Shown here: positions 1 through 9,250 of the stretch, piece after piece
How the letters are laid out: every line of letters starts with the position of its first letter
How positions within the stretch are numbered: the stretch's first letter is position 1
Assembly (NCBI RefSeq): GCF_002778315.1
Contig: NZ_NESA01000008.1
Location: 62,001-126,000, forward strand
DNA: 64,000 nucleotides
Source: Limnohabitans sp. JirII-31
GTDB taxonomy: Bacteria > Pseudomonadota > Gammaproteobacteria > Burkholderiales > Burkholderiaceae_C
Direction: 5' to 3'
Program-made: the position numbers and the translations under genes
The notes under the pieces: generated by a model
What the model saw: only the letters and a program-made list of their open reading frames with translations
Database searches by the model: none
Told to the model about the DNA's origin: nothing

Positions 1-280
<280 letters not shown>

Positions 281-382
281 CTATACTCCACCTTTTGTGT
301 GATGGGCCAATTTTAGTTGGCCCCAGCACGCTGGGATGTGAGGGAGCCAAGCCCTGCCCACACCTTCTGCCGGAGAGCCCCC

Positions 383-1717
383 TTGCAGCAACACCTCGAC
401 GCGTTGGCCTTGCGCCTACAAACCCTGTGGACCACCCACCCCCGCCGCATCATGGCTGGCGTAGCCGTGGGCTTGTCGGTGATGGGTGGCGGCGCGTTCG
501 CCGTGGCCAATTTGGGCCCAGACGCCAGCCAATTGCCATTGCGTGAAGTGGTGGAGAACGTGAGCGCAGCCCTTCCCATCTCCAGCACCAACAGCGCCCC
601 CATGGTGTTGTTTCGCTCCGATGTCACCCGCTCCAACGACACCGCCGACAGCCTGCTGAGTCGTTTGGGTGTGAGCGACGAAGAAGCCGCCAGCTTTTTA
701 CGCAACGCCCCATTGGCGCGCCAGCAACTGCTGGGACGTGCCGGGCGCTGGGTCAGTGTCGAAGGCGATGAAGCACGCCGCTTAACACGCTTGACCGCGC
801 GCTGGAGCACGGACAAATCAGACCAATTCACCCGTTGGGTGGTGGAGCGCAAGGCCGACGGCCTGACGCAGCGGCTGGAAAATGCCCCCTTGAGCGTGAG
901 CACGCGCATGGCCAGTGGCGTGATCCAAAGCTCGCTGTTTGCCGCCACCGACGACGCCAATATTCCCGACAGCGTGGCCAACCAATTGGCCAATATTTTC
1001 TCGGGTGACATCGACTTTCATCGCTCACTGCGCAAAGGAGATCGCTTTTCGGTCGTCTATGAGTCGCTCGAAGCCGATGGTGAAACCATGCGCGCAGGCC
1101 GTGTGTTGTCAGCCGAGTTTGTCAACAATGGCAAAACACACCAAGCCATTTGGTTCAAAGAACCCCAGACTGCGGAGGGCGGCTACTTCTCCCCCGAAGG
1201 TGTGAGCCTGCGCCGCGCCTACTTGGCTTCGCCGTTGACGTTTTCACGCGTGACCAGTGGCTTCAAGATGCGCTTTCACCCCATCTTGCAAACCTGGCGC
1301 GCCCATTTGGGCGTGGACTATGCAGCAGCCACCGGAACCGACGTACACAGCGTCGGCCAGGGCATTGTTGACTTTGCAGGCACACAAGGCGGCTTTGGTA
1401 ACGTGGTGTTTGTCAAACATGCCAATGGCCACACCACGGTGTATGCCCACTTGAGCCGCATCATGGTCAAACGCGGCCAAAGCGTCGCCCAAGGGCAAAC
1501 ACTGGGCGAAGTGGGTGCCACCGGATGGGCCACAGGTCCTCACTTGCACTTTGAATTTCGCGTCAACGGTCAGCACCAAGACCCCATCACGATGGCACGC
1601 CAAAGTGTGGCCACAGAAATTTCTGCCGCTGCACGTGACGCCTTCAAACGCCAAGTGACCAACGCCAAGCTCGAATTGACCGCCGCCGCCAGCGTGCAAC
1701 AAAGCCGCGCTGAATAA
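383..1717 (+). CDS. M23 family metallopeptidase (cell-wall endopeptidase)
   Basis: Predicted membrane-anchored peptidoglycan endopeptidase. I choose the TTG at 383 because GGAGAG lies 6-7 bases upstream; a longer reading from ATG 317 adds 22 unlikely residues. After about 20 residues comes one membrane segment (IMAGVAVGLSVMGGGAFAVA), then a mostly helical and OapA/Csd3-like middle region, then a C-terminal M23 (LytM) domain. Zinc ligands are visible in HLGVD (HxxxD) and HLHFE (HxH). An intact domain suggests an active enzyme rather than an EnvC-like activator. anmK starts one base after the stop codon, linking wall cleavage to recovery of anhydro-MurNAc. The substrate bond is inferred from the family. 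Confidence 0.88.
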   Translation: MQQHLDALALRLQTLWTTHPRRIMAGVAVGLSVMGGGAFAVANLGPDASQLPLREVVENVSAALPISSTNSAPMVLFRSDVTRSNDTADSLLSRLGVSDEEAASFLRNAPLARQQLLGRAGRWVSVEGDEARRLTRLTARWSTDKSDQFTRWVVERKADGLTQRLENAPLSVSTRMASGVIQSSLFAATDDANIPDSVANQLANIFSGDIDFHRSLRKGDRFSVVYESLEADGETMRAGRVLSAEFVNNGKTHQAIWFKEPQTAEGGYFSPEGVSLRRAYLASPLTFSRVTSGFKMRFHPILQTWRAHLGVDYAAATGTDVHSVGQGIVDFAGTQGGFGNVVFVKHANGHTTVYAHLSRIMVKRGQSVAQGQTLGEVGATGWATGPHLHFEFRVNGQHQDPITMARQSVATEISAAARDAFKRQVTNAKLELTAAASVQQSRAE

Positions 1718-2827
1718 ATGCCATCGCTCTACATCGGCTTGATGTCGGGCACTTCGCTAGATGGCGTCGACGGCGTTCTGGTGAACTTTGAGACGCAGCG
1801 CCCCGAGGTTCTGAGTCACCAAACCCTGCCATTTGATGCGTCGCTCAAACACAGCTTGTTGGCCCTCAACACACCCGCCGACAACGAACTGCACCACGCG
1901 GCGTTGGCCGCCAATCAGTTGGTACGCGTGTATGCCCAAACCGTACACGCCTTGCTGCAAGCCAGCGGACACTCGGCCCATGACATACAAGCCATTGGCG
2001 CCCACGGTCAAACCGTACGCCACCAGCCGGGTGCATTTGATGGCACGGGCTACACCCTGCAACTCAACAACCCATCTCTGCTGGCAGAACTCACCGGGAT
2101 AGATGTCGTGGCAGACTTTCGCAGCCGGGATGTTGCTGCGGGAGGGCAAGGTGCCCCCTTGGTGCCACTGTTTCACCACCACATGTTTGCGCACGATAGG
2201 CACACCGTGGGCGTCCTCAACTTAGGCGGGATTGCCAACCTCAGCGTGCTGTCCCCCTCAGGTGATGTGCAAGGCTTTGATTGCGGCCCTGGCAACGCCT
2301 TGCTCGATCATTGGTGCCAACAACACACCGGTCAGCCCTTTGACGACGACGGTGCTTGGGCGCGCACAGGTCAGGTGATTGCGCCCTTGTTGCAAGCTTT
2401 GTTGAATGAACCGTTTTTGCATCAAGCACCGCCCAAGAGCACGGGCCGTGACTTGTTCAACCCAATCTGGCTAGCGCAACAGCTTGAAGGCTTGGCGTTG
2501 GCAACGCCCGCCGATGTGCAAGCCACGCTGACAGAATTCACTGCACGGGCCTGTGTGAACGATGTCCTGCGTTATGCACCCCAAGCCACCGAGTTGATGG
2601 TGTGCGGTGGCGGTGCTTTAAATGGTTGGCTGATGACACGTTTGCAAAGCGGGTTGCCGCAACTCAAAGTCGTGTCCACCGCTGAGCGCGGGTTGCCGCC
2701 TTTGCAAGTTGAAGCCACGGCCTTTGCATGGCTCGCCCGCCAAACCATGTTGCGCCTGCCGGGCAACTCCCCAAAAGTAACGGGCGCACAAGGCGCCCGT
2801 ATCTTGGGTGGTGTGTTTCCGGCCTAG
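1718..2827 (+). CDS. anmK: Anhydro-N-acetylmuramic acid kinase
   Basis: Phosphorylates and opens 1,6-anhydro-N-acetylmuramic acid to MurNAc-6-phosphate, a cytoplasmic step of peptidoglycan recycling. The 369-residue length is normal for the family. The N terminus reads YIGLMSGTSLDGVDGVL, the diagnostic AnmK ATP-binding motif; GAHGQTVRH and GGIANLSVL follow, and GPGNALLDHW and VCGGGALNGWL match the sugar-kinase fold. The ATG directly abuts the stop codon of the M23 peptidase gene, so the two are very probably cotranscribed and translationally coupled. The gene is convergent with erpA, with only 36 bases between the stop codons. Confidence 0.97.
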   Translation: MPSLYIGLMSGTSLDGVDGVLVNFETQRPEVLSHQTLPFDASLKHSLLALNTPADNELHHAALAANQLVRVYAQTVHALLQASGHSAHDIQAIGAHGQTVRHQPGAFDGTGYTLQLNNPSLLAELTGIDVVADFRSRDVAAGGQGAPLVPLFHHHMFAHDRHTVGVLNLGGIANLSVLSPSGDVQGFDCGPGNALLDHWCQQHTGQPFDDDGAWARTGQVIAPLLQALLNEPFLHQAPPKSTGRDLFNPIWLAQQLEGLALATPADVQATLTEFTARACVNDVLRYAPQATELMVCGGGALNGWLMTRLQSGLPQLKVVSTAERGLPPLQVEATAFAWLARQTMLRLPGNSPKVTGAQGARILGGVFPA

Positions 2828-2863
2828 AGGTCTGGAAACGATTCGTCCGTGAGGGACGGCGTG

Positions 2864-3229
2864 TTAAACCGAGAACGAAGAACCGCAACCACAGGTGGTT
2901 GTGGCGTTGGGGTTCTTGATGACGAACTGAGCGCCCTGCAAGTCTTCTTTGTAGTCAATCTCAGCACCCAACAGGTACTGGTAACTCATGGCATCGATCA
3001 ACAAAGACACATTGTTTTTGGTCATGGTGGTGTCGTCTTCGTTGACCACTTCATCGAAGGTGAAACCGTACTGAAAACCTGAGCATCCACCACCCTGCAC
3101 AAATACGCGCAGCTTCAGGTCTGGATTGCCCTCTTCCGCAATCAAATCTGCCACTTTGGCAGCAGCGCTGTCCGTGAAGACGATGGGTGTGGGCATTTCG
3201 GTTTGAATGTTTTCAGCAACTGCGCTCAT
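2864..3229 (-). CDS. erpA: Iron-sulfur cluster insertion protein ErpA
   Basis: A-type carrier that delivers Fe-S clusters to target apoproteins. The 121 residues carry the HesB/IscA fold with the three conserved cysteines at Cys49 ([10 protein letters not shown]), Cys113 and Cys115 (TTCGCGSSF). An N-terminal extension of about 14 residues is usual in betaproteobacterial ErpA. The ATG at 3229 is preceded by GGAGAG on the minus strand. It stands downstream of rpsI, separated by a rho-independent terminator, so it should have its own promoter in 3230-3340. No isc or suf genes are adjacent. Confidence 0.95.
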   Translation of the reverse strand: MSAVAENIQTEMPTPIVFTDSAAAKVADLIAEEGNPDLKLRVFVQGGGCSGFQYGFTFDEVVNEDDTTMTKNNVSLLIDAMSYQYLLGAEIDYKEDLQGAQFVIKNPNATTTCGCGSSFSV

Positions 3230-3342
3230 GGGGACTCTCCAAATTCAAGGTTTAAAGTATAGCGCTTTAGTCGGGAATACCGATCACATTCTGAAGTAAC
3301 TCGGTACTTGATGGGGGCTTTCGGTGCGTCATGCGTTGCCAA

Positions 3343-3377
3343 CAAAAAAGCCGCAGCGGCGAACCGGTGCGGCTTTT
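3343..3377 (-). terminator. Rho-independent terminator after rplM-rpsI
   Basis: On the minus strand the arms AAGCCGCA and TGCGGCTT flank a short loop and are followed by a run of T (AAAAAA at 3344-3349 on the plus strand). It sits 20 bases beyond the rpsI stop and ends the ribosomal protein operon before erpA. Confidence 0.85.
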
Positions 3378-3396
3378 GGGCACAACAGAAAGCGGA

Positions 3397-3789
3397 TTAA
3401 CGCTTGCTGAACTGCTTGCGACGACGAGCAGAGTGCAAGCCGACCTTTTTACGTTCCACTTCGCGGGCATCGCGGGTCACATAGCCTGCGGCTGACAACA
3501 CAGGCTTCAAGGCTGCGTCATAGTCGATCAGGGCGCGGGTGATACCGTGACGCACTGCACCTGCTTGACCCGACTCACCACCGCCGTGCACGTTGACTTG
3601 AATGTCAAATGCTTCGCCGTTGTTGGTCAACATCAGGGGTTGCTTGGAAATCATGATCGAGGTTTGACGGCCGAAATATGCGGCGATGTCTTTGCCATTG
3701 ATCGTGATCTTGCCAGAGCCTTTTTTCAGAAACACACGAGCGACGCTCGATTTGCGACGGCCAGTGCCGTTGTTCCATTCACCAATCAT
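3397..3789 (-). CDS. rpsI: 30S ribosomal protein S9
   Basis: Small-subunit ribosomal protein whose C-terminal tail reaches the P-site tRNA. The protein has 130 residues, starts [20 protein letters not shown] and ends RRRKQFSKR, the family's diagnostic basic C terminus (consensus KRR/KR at the end). It follows rplM after nine bases, the near-universal L13-S9 operon. A GGAGCTGA ribosome binding site precedes the ATG on the minus strand. A strong terminator lies just downstream. Confidence 0.98.
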   Translation of the reverse strand: MIGEWNNGTGRRKSSVARVFLKKGSGKITINGKDIAAYFGRQTSIMISKQPLMLTNNGEAFDIQVNVHGGGESGQAGAVRHGITRALIDYDAALKPVLSAAGYVTRDAREVERKKVGLHSARRRKQFSKR

Positions 3790-3798
3790 GTCAGCTCC

Positions 3799-4227
3799 TT
3801 AGATGTCCAGCACTTTAGGCTGTTGCGCGGTGTGGGGATGCTCAGCACCGCCGTACACCTTGAGCTTTTTGATCATGGCGTAACCGAGTGGGCCTTTAGG
3901 CAACATGCCCTTGACGGCCTTCTCGATGGCGCGGCCAGGGTGCTTGGCTTGCATGTCGCGGAAGTTGGTGGCTGTGATACCACCGGGGTAACCGGAGTGA
4001 CGGTAGTACACCTTGTCCAAAGATTTGGTGCCCGTGACCTTGATCTTGGATGCGTTGATGATGACGATGAAGTCACCGGTATCGACGTGAGGCGTATAAA
4101 TGGCTTTGTGTTTGCCGCGCAAACGGAGGGCAACTTCGCTGGCTACCCGTCCGAGCACCTTATCGGTGGCGTCAATCACAAACCACTCATGCACCACGTC
4201 AGCGGGTTTTGCGCTGAATGTAGACAT
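3799..4227 (-). CDS. rplM: 50S ribosomal protein L13
   Basis: Early-assembling large-subunit protein. The 142 residues are full length; [30 protein letters not shown] and the middle region [10 protein letters not shown] are characteristic of L13. It is the first gene of the rplM-rpsI operon. The ribosome binding site AAAGGAG lies upstream of the ATG at 4227. The transcript has a leader of roughly 130 bases if the promoter near 4365-4394 is used, which leaves room for autogenous control; no known L13 leader motif could be confirmed by eye. Confidence 0.98.
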   Translation of the reverse strand: MSTFSAKPADVVHEWFVIDATDKVLGRVASEVALRLRGKHKAIYTPHVDTGDFIVIINASKIKVTGTKSLDKVYYRHSGYPGGITATNFRDMQAKHPGRAIEKAVKGMLPKGPLGYAMIKKLKVYGGAEHPHTAQQPKVLDI

Positions 4228-4364
4228 AGTTAAATCCTAAAAGGAGAGTTGGTTTGCAGGGCCCTTTTCCACGGTCGGCGTTCTTCTGATGAGAACCTCT
4301 TAGGTGGGATGTGCTTTTTTCAAAGCCTCTGCCGCGGGACCACTCGTTCGCTGCAGAGCCAGAA

Positions 4365-4394
4365 ATTATACGCAAAATCAAGGACTTGGCGCAA
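4365..4394 (-). promoter_or_regulatory. Likely sigma-70 promoter of rplM-rpsI
   Basis: On the minus strand a perfect TATAAT (-10) at 4370-4365 follows TTGCGC (-35 like) at 4394-4389 with an 18-base spacer. Transcription would start near 4358, giving a leader of about 130 bases before rplM. The plus-strand rlmJ gene begins at 4440, so the two genes share this 212-base divergent region. Confidence 0.6.
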
Positions 4395-4439
4395 GTCAAT
4401 CACTCCAAGAGCAGAAACGGCGGGTTACCATCCCTGCCT

Positions 4440-5327
4440 ATGTTCAGTTACCGCCACGCTTTTCACGCCGGAAACCACGCCGACGTTCTCAAACACCTGA
4501 CCCTGATTGCCACCTTGCGCCACTTGATGCACAAGGACGCAGGCATTCAATTGGTCGACACCCACGCGGGCGCAGGTCTGTATCGCCTGGATGGCGACTA
4601 CGCGGAAAAAAGTGGCGAGGCCGCCGATGGGGTACTCAAGCTCAAGGGCTTGCCCGCAGATGAACAGGTCGAGGCCTTGAAAGACTACCTCAGCATCGTG
4701 GCCAGTTTCAACGACAAGGGCAGCTCGCGGGTCTACCCTGGATCGCCCTTCATCATCCAGCGCTTGATGCGCCATGAAGCACGCGATCGGCTCAAGCTGT
4801 TTGAACTCCACCCCACCGACCACAAATCGCTCACGGGCAATATCCAGCAACTTGAAGCTGGCCGCACCATCAGCGTGGCCCGACAAGATGGGTTTGAGGC
4901 CCTGAAAGCCTTGCTACCACCCCCAGTGTCATCCAGCGGTTCACGCCGCTCCATGGTGCTGATCGACCCCAGCTACGAACTCAAAACCGACTACTACCGC
5001 GTGCTGGAATGCATCCAAGATTGCCTGAAGCGCTTTGCCACCGGCACGTATTTGGTGTGGTATCCCATCATTCCTCGCCCTGAAGCGCACGATTTACCGC
5101 GCAAACTCAAAACCATGTGCAGCCAATTGAAAAAGCCCTGGCTGCATGCCACCCTGGCCATTGGACGCGCCACCGGCGGAGACGACACAGGCTTGAGCGC
5201 CAGCGGTATGTTTTTGATCAACCCGCCCTACACCCTCAAACCCCAGCTCAACGAGGCCTTGCCCGTTGTGGAGAAAGCCCTAGGTCGCGGCCCGGGACAG
5301 GGCTGGAGCGTGGAGTCCGGCGGTTAA
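4440..5327 (+). CDS. rlmJ: 23S rRNA (adenine(2030)-N6)-methyltransferase RlmJ
   Basis: SAM-dependent enzyme that methylates N6 of A2030 in 23S rRNA. I place the start at ATG 4440 because RlmJ proteins begin MFSYRHAFHAGNHADVLKH; an in-frame ATG at 4311 would add 43 residues lying in the leader of the divergent rplM. Family motifs seen are VDTHAGAGLY (SAM site region), YPGSP, ELHPTD and the N6-adenine catalytic tetrapeptide region VLIDPSYE (DPPY-like). Length 295 is close to the E. coli protein (280). It is monocistronic; the paa promoter follows. Confidence 0.95.
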   Translation: MFSYRHAFHAGNHADVLKHLTLIATLRHLMHKDAGIQLVDTHAGAGLYRLDGDYAEKSGEAADGVLKLKGLPADEQVEALKDYLSIVASFNDKGSSRVYPGSPFIIQRLMRHEARDRLKLFELHPTDHKSLTGNIQQLEAGRTISVARQDGFEALKALLPPPVSSSGSRRSMVLIDPSYELKTDYYRVLECIQDCLKRFATGTYLVWYPIIPRPEAHDLPRKLKTMCSQLKKPWLHATLAIGRATGGDDTGLSASGMFLINPPYTLKPQLNEALPVVEKALGRGPGQGWSVESGG

Positions 5328-5360
5328 CCCCCTCAGGAAAACCACTAGGCATTGCGCCCA

Positions 5361-5396
5361 ATTAACCGACCAATCGGTCGGTTAATTTCTTATACT
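5361..5396 (+). promoter_or_regulatory. paa operon operator (TetR-type palindrome) and -10 box
   Basis: A perfect inverted repeat with 11-base arms (ATTAACCGACC at 5361-5371 and GGTCGGTTAAT at 5376-5386) is separated by AATC. A good -10 box TATACT follows at 5391-5396, so the palindrome covers the -35 region and spacer and a bound protein would block RNA polymerase. The CCGACC/GGTCGG core is what is known for PaaR, the TetR-family, phenylacetyl-CoA-responsive repressor of betaproteobacteria. No paaR gene is in the window, so the regulator is inferred. Confidence 0.75.
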
Positions 5397-5435
5397 GCCC
5401 TCCGGCGCCCCATTTGACCGGCGCAGGAGTGGTTC

Positions 5436-6467
5436 ATGTACACCCAATCATTCAACGTTCCGGACAAGACGGACGAAACCCCTGGCGCCGCACTCAAAGC
5501 GGTGGCCACACCTTTGCACACCAACGACGCCGCATTGCAAGCGGCATTCGATGCACGCATAGATGCTGATGGTCGCATCGAGCCACAAGACTGGATGCCC
5601 GAGGCCTATCGCAAAACCTTGGTGCGGCAAATCAGCCAGCACGCGCACAGCGAAATTGTGGGCATGCTGCCCGAGGGCAATTGGATCAGCCGCGCGCCCA
5701 GCTTGAAGCGCAAAGCAATTCTGATTGCCAAGGTGCAAGACGAGGGCGGACATGGCCTCTATCTCTACAGCGCAGCCGAAACCTTGGGCACCAGCCGCGA
5801 CCAAATGCTCGATGCCCTGCACAGTGGACGCGCCAAGTACAGCTCCATCTTCAACTACCCCACGCTCACTTGGGCCGATGTGGGCGTGATCGGTTGGCTG
5901 GTTGACGGTGCGGCGATCATGAACCAAATCCCACTCTGCCGTTGCTCCTACGGGCCTTATGCCCGTGCCATGGTGCGCGTGTGCAAAGAGGAGTCGTTCC
6001 ACCAGCGTCAAGGCTACGAGGCTTTGCTGGTGATGATGACGGGCACACCCGAACAAAAGGCCATGGTGCAAGACGCGGTGAACCGCTGGTGGTGGAAATG
6101 CTTGGCCATGTTTGGCCCGCCCGATGCCGACAGCCCCAACAGCGCACAAGGCATGCGCTGGGGCATCAAGCGCATCAGCAACGACGACTTGCGTCAAAAG
6201 TTCGTCGACGCCACCGTGCCCCAGGCCAAGGTCTTGGGCGTCACATTGCCTGACCCTGATTTGAAGTGGAACGAAGAACGCCAGCACCACGACTACGGTG
6301 CCATCGATTGGGACGAGTTTTGGGCCACCGTCAACGGCGACGGTCCTTGCAACAAAGAACGCTTGGGCACCCGCGTGAAAGCATGGCACGAAGGCCAATG
6401 GGTACGCGATACAGCCCTGGCTCACGCACGCAAACAACAAGCCAAACAGATGAAGGAGGCGGCATGA
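5436..6467 (+). CDS. paaA: 1,2-phenylacetyl-CoA epoxidase, catalytic subunit PaaA
   Basis: Di-iron monooxygenase subunit that epoxidises the aromatic ring of phenylacetyl-CoA. The 343 residues are close to family length, with ferritin-like di-iron motifs: ...[21 protein letters not shown] (ExxH type) and [15 protein letters not shown] (second E..ExxH). AGGAG lies nine bases before ATG 5436. It heads paaABCDE; its stop overlaps the paaB start in ATGA. Transcription should start near 5403 behind the palindromic operator. The antisense strand also has a long open frame, explained by codon bias. Confidence 0.97.
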   Translation: MYTQSFNVPDKTDETPGAALKAVATPLHTNDAALQAAFDARIDADGRIEPQDWMPEAYRKTLVRQISQHAHSEIVGMLPEGNWISRAPSLKRKAILIAKVQDEGGHGLYLYSAAETLGTSRDQMLDALHSGRAKYSSIFNYPTLTWADVGVIGWLVDGAAIMNQIPLCRCSYGPYARAMVRVCKEESFHQRQGYEALLVMMTGTPEQKAMVQDAVNRWWWKCLAMFGPPDADSPNSAQGMRWGIKRISNDDLRQKFVDATVPQAKVLGVTLPDPDLKWNEERQHHDYGAIDWDEFWATVNGDGPCNKERLGTRVKAWHEGQWVRDTALAHARKQQAKQMKEAA

Positions 6468-6772
6468 CCACCACCCCAAACACCAAGGCCCTGAGCGAGT
6501 GGCCGCTGTGGGAAGTTTTCATTCGCAGCAAACAAGGCCTGGAGCACAAACACTGCGGCAGCCTGCATGCCAGTGATGCAGAGCACGCCCTGCAAATGGC
6601 ACGCGACGTGTACACCCGCCGTCAAGAAGGGGTGAGCATTTGGGTGGTGCCCTCCAACACCATCACCGCCAGCGCGCCTGACGACAAGGCAGAACTGTTC
6701 GACCCCGCCGGTGACAAGATTTACCGTCATCCCACCTTCTATGAAATTCCAGACGAAGTGGGGCACATGTGA
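6464..6772 (+). CDS. paaB: 1,2-phenylacetyl-CoA epoxidase subunit PaaB
   Basis: Small subunit that bridges the PaaAC heterodimers in the epoxidase complex. The start is ATG 6464, which shares ATGA with the paaA stop; an upstream in-frame opening merely reads the other frame of paaA. The 102 residues include [24 protein letters not shown] and end with [14 protein letters not shown], the typical PaaB ends. The stop overlaps the paaC start, so translation of A, B and C is coupled. Confidence 0.96.
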   Translation: MTTTPNTKALSEWPLWEVFIRSKQGLEHKHCGSLHASDAEHALQMARDVYTRRQEGVSIWVVPSNTITASAPDDKAELFDPAGDKIYRHPTFYEIPDEVGHM

Positions 6773-7560
6773 TGCAGGTTACGGCCCCCACCGACTACCT
6801 CTTGCATTTGGCAGACAACGCCTTGGTGCTGGGCCAGCGCAATGCCGAATGGTGTGGGCATGGCCCCATCCTTGAAGAAGACATTGCCATGTCCAACATC
6901 AGCCTGGACCTGATTGGTCAGGCGCGACTGCTTTACCAGCACGTGGCGACGCTCAAAAACGATGGCAGCACCGAAGACCGTTTGGCTTACTTCCGCGATG
7001 CGGCTGAATTTCGCAACTACACCCTGCTGGAGTTACCGCACCATGGCCCATTGGTGGGCTACGCGGTAGACAACCGAGACTACGCCACCACCATCGTGCG
7101 TAACTTTTTGTACAGCGCCTTGATGGCTTTGGTGTGGGAGCAGTTGCAACACGCCCACGATACGCAATTGGCGGCTATTGCCAGCAAGTCACTCAAAGAA
7201 GTGCGCTACCACCTGAGGCATTCGCGCGATTGGCTGATCCGCATGGGCGACGGCACAGAGGTGTCACACCACAAAGCTCAAGACGCCCTAGACCACTTGA
7301 TGCCTTACACCCAGGAGTTTTGGCGGGCCTCTGACTTTGAAACACAAGCCGTCCAAAACAGCTGCGGCGTCGACATGACAGCCCTGCAACAAAACTGGAT
7401 GACCTTGCTTCAAGAGGCCACCACAGAGGCCTGCCTCGATCTACCCAGTGACGCAGGCTTTGTGACCACCGGGAAACAAGGCGTGCACTCTGAACATCTG
7501 AGCTTCTTGCTGGCCGAGATGCAAAGCTTGGCACGCGCGCACCCACAGGGCGTCTGGTGA
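6769..7560 (+). CDS. paaC: 1,2-phenylacetyl-CoA epoxidase subunit PaaC
   Basis: Structural, ferritin-like partner of PaaA in the epoxidase. The start is either GTG 6769 or ATG 6772, both overlapping the paaB stop. The roughly 263 residues include LADNALVLGQRNAEWCGHGPILEED, NISLDLIGQARLLYQH and EVRYHLRHSRDWLIRMGDGTE, typical of PaaC. Di-iron ligands are less conserved in this subunit than in PaaA, as expected for the family. The stop TGA overlaps the GTG start of paaD. Confidence 0.96.
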   Translation: MMQVTAPTDYLLHLADNALVLGQRNAEWCGHGPILEEDIAMSNISLDLIGQARLLYQHVATLKNDGSTEDRLAYFRDAAEFRNYTLLELPHHGPLVGYAVDNRDYATTIVRNFLYSALMALVWEQLQHAHDTQLAAIASKSLKEVRYHLRHSRDWLIRMGDGTEVSHHKAQDALDHLMPYTQEFWRASDFETQAVQNSCGVDMTALQQNWMTLLQEATTEACLDLPSDAGFVTTGKQGVHSEHLSFLLAEMQSLARAHPQGVW

Positions 7561-8078
7561 ACACAGCGACGACAGCCCCCACGCTGGACCAGGTGTGGGC
7601 GGCACTTGACGCCCTCACCGACCCGGAAATTCCAGTGGTGACCTTGCGCGAGATGGGCATCTTGCGGGACGTGCGCCACGCGGCAGATGGACACACGGTA
7701 GAGGTGGTGATCACCCCCACCTACAGCGGCTGCCCGGCGATGGAACAAATTGAAGATGATGTGCGCGCCAGCGTCACGGCACTGGGTATTCCAGCACGCG
7801 TCATCACACAACTGGCCCCTGCATGGACCACCGATTGGATGAGCGACGTGGCGCGTCAAAAACTGCACGACTACGGCATCGCACCACCGGCCGCCTGTGG
7901 GGGCACCACGCAAGTGATTCAGTTCGCCAGCCATCGCGCTCCACCTGATGTGGTGCCCTGCCCACGTTGCGGTTCGCACGACACCACCGAAACCTCACAC
8001 TTTGGCTCCACCGCCTGCAAAGCACTCTACAAATGCCTGCACTGCATGGAACCGTTTGACTATTTCAAACCCTATTGA
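7557..8078 (+). CDS. paaD: Phenylacetate degradation protein PaaD (DUF59/MIP18 family)
   Basis: Thought to help mature the iron or Fe-S centres of the epoxidase. It starts with GTG at 7557, overlapping the paaC stop. Residues about 10-90 form the MIP18/DUF59 domain (LTDPEIPVVTLREMGILRDV and TYSGCPAMEQIEDDV with its conserved Cys). The C-terminal 45 residues form a zinc-ribbon-like segment with cysteine pairs (VPCPRCGSHDTTETSHFG ... CLHCMEPFDYFKPY) found in PaaD but not in general MIP18 proteins. Length is 173 residues. Confidence 0.95.
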   Translation: MNTATTAPTLDQVWAALDALTDPEIPVVTLREMGILRDVRHAADGHTVEVVITPTYSGCPAMEQIEDDVRASVTALGIPARVITQLAPAWTTDWMSDVARQKLHDYGIAPPAACGGTTQVIQFASHRAPPDVVPCPRCGSHDTTETSHFGSTACKALYKCLHCMEPFDYFKPY

Positions 8079-8095
8079 TTCACAGGCAACACACC

Positions 8096-9184
8096 ATGTC
8101 GGCAACCTCTCGCTTTCATGAACTCACGGTGTCACGCATCGACCCCGAAGCAGCCCGAGCGGTGGCCATCACGCTCGACGTCCCCCCGGCATTGCGCGAG
8201 CGCTTTGCCTTCCAACCCGGTCAGTTCCTGACCTTGCGTGCCACGATCAACGGCACAGATGTACGGCGCAGCTACTCCATTTGCTCCACGCCGAGCGTGT
8301 TGGCACAACACGGGCAATTGCAGGTGGGTATTCGCGCTGTGGATGGCGGCGTGTTCTCCACGTGGGCCACCACACAACTCGGTGTGGGTACAACCCTGAG
8401 CGTCATGCCGCCCGAAGGACGCTTCACCATTCACCGTCCACGGGCCTTGCACCGCGTGGGCTTTGCAGCGGGCTCTGGCATCACACCCATTTTGTCGATC
8501 ATGGCCAGCAGCATGCAAGCCCAGCCCGAAACCAAGTTCACCTTGGTCTACGGTAACCGACGCATGGACAGTGTCATGTTCAACGAAGCGCTGCAAGACC
8601 TCAAAGACCGCTACCCTAGCCGACTGACCTTGATCCACATCCTGTCACGTCAGGCGCAAGAAGTACCGCTGCTAGAAGGTCGTATCGATGGTGACAAAGT
8701 GCATGCCATCATCCAAGCCTTCTTGCCCGTCAAAAGCATGGACGAGGTGTTTGTGTGCGGCCCCGAGGCCATGATTGACGCCACCGAAGCTGCGTTACTA
8801 CAAGCGGGCGTACCCGCCAAACACGTGCACACCGAACGATTCACATCCAGCACACCCGCAGCCCCGCGTGCCAGCACCACACCAACCGACGCCACACCCA
8901 AGCACGCCATTGAACTGCGTATCGTGCTCGACGGCAAAACCCACGACCTGGCCATGCAGCCTCATGAGCATGTGCTGGATGTGGCCTTGAATGCGGGGCT
9001 CGACCTGCCCTACTCCTGCAAAGGTGGCGTGTGCTGCACCTGCCGCGCCAAAGTGATGGAAGGCAGTGTGGCCATGAGCAAAAACTTCACCCTGGAACCG
9101 TGGGAAATGCAACAAGGCTTTGTCCTCAGTTGCCAGGCCTGCCCGACCAGTGACACGTTGGTGGTGAGTTTTGACGAGCGTTAA
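8096..9184 (+). CDS. paaE: 1,2-phenylacetyl-CoA epoxidase reductase PaaE
   Basis: Electron-transfer subunit passing electrons from NAD(P)H to the PaaA di-iron site. I prefer ATG 8096 (MSATSRFHELTVSRI) to the TTG at 8075, which overlaps paaD. The N-terminal 250 residues are a ferredoxin-NADP reductase module with FAD motif RRSYSICS and nucleotide-binding GSGITPILSI. The C-terminal 90 residues are a plant-type [2Fe-2S] ferredoxin with CKGGVCCTC and a distal SCQACP. It is the last gene of the operon, followed by a terminator. paaG, paaZ, paaJ, paaK and paaH are not in this window. Confidence 0.96.
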   Translation: MSATSRFHELTVSRIDPEAARAVAITLDVPPALRERFAFQPGQFLTLRATINGTDVRRSYSICSTPSVLAQHGQLQVGIRAVDGGVFSTWATTQLGVGTTLSVMPPEGRFTIHRPRALHRVGFAAGSGITPILSIMASSMQAQPETKFTLVYGNRRMDSVMFNEALQDLKDRYPSRLTLIHILSRQAQEVPLLEGRIDGDKVHAIIQAFLPVKSMDEVFVCGPEAMIDATEAALLQAGVPAKHVHTERFTSSTPAAPRASTTPTDATPKHAIELRIVLDGKTHDLAMQPHEHVLDVALNAGLDLPYSCKGGVCCTCRAKVMEGSVAMSKNFTLEPWEMQQGFVLSCQACPTSDTLVVSFDER

Positions 9185-9203
9185 AACTCACCGAGTCAAA
9201 TAC

Positions 9204-9233
9204 AAAAAAGCCGCGCACTTGGCGCGGCTTTTT
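9204..9233. terminator. Bidirectional rho-independent terminator, paaE/ompW
   Basis: The hairpin AAGCCGCGC-actt-GGCGCGGCTT is flanked by A-run (9204-9209) and T-run (9229-9233), so it can end both the paa operon on the plus strand and the converging OmpW gene on the minus strand. Confidence 0.85.
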
Positions 9234-9250
9234 CATGGTGCACGAGGCGA

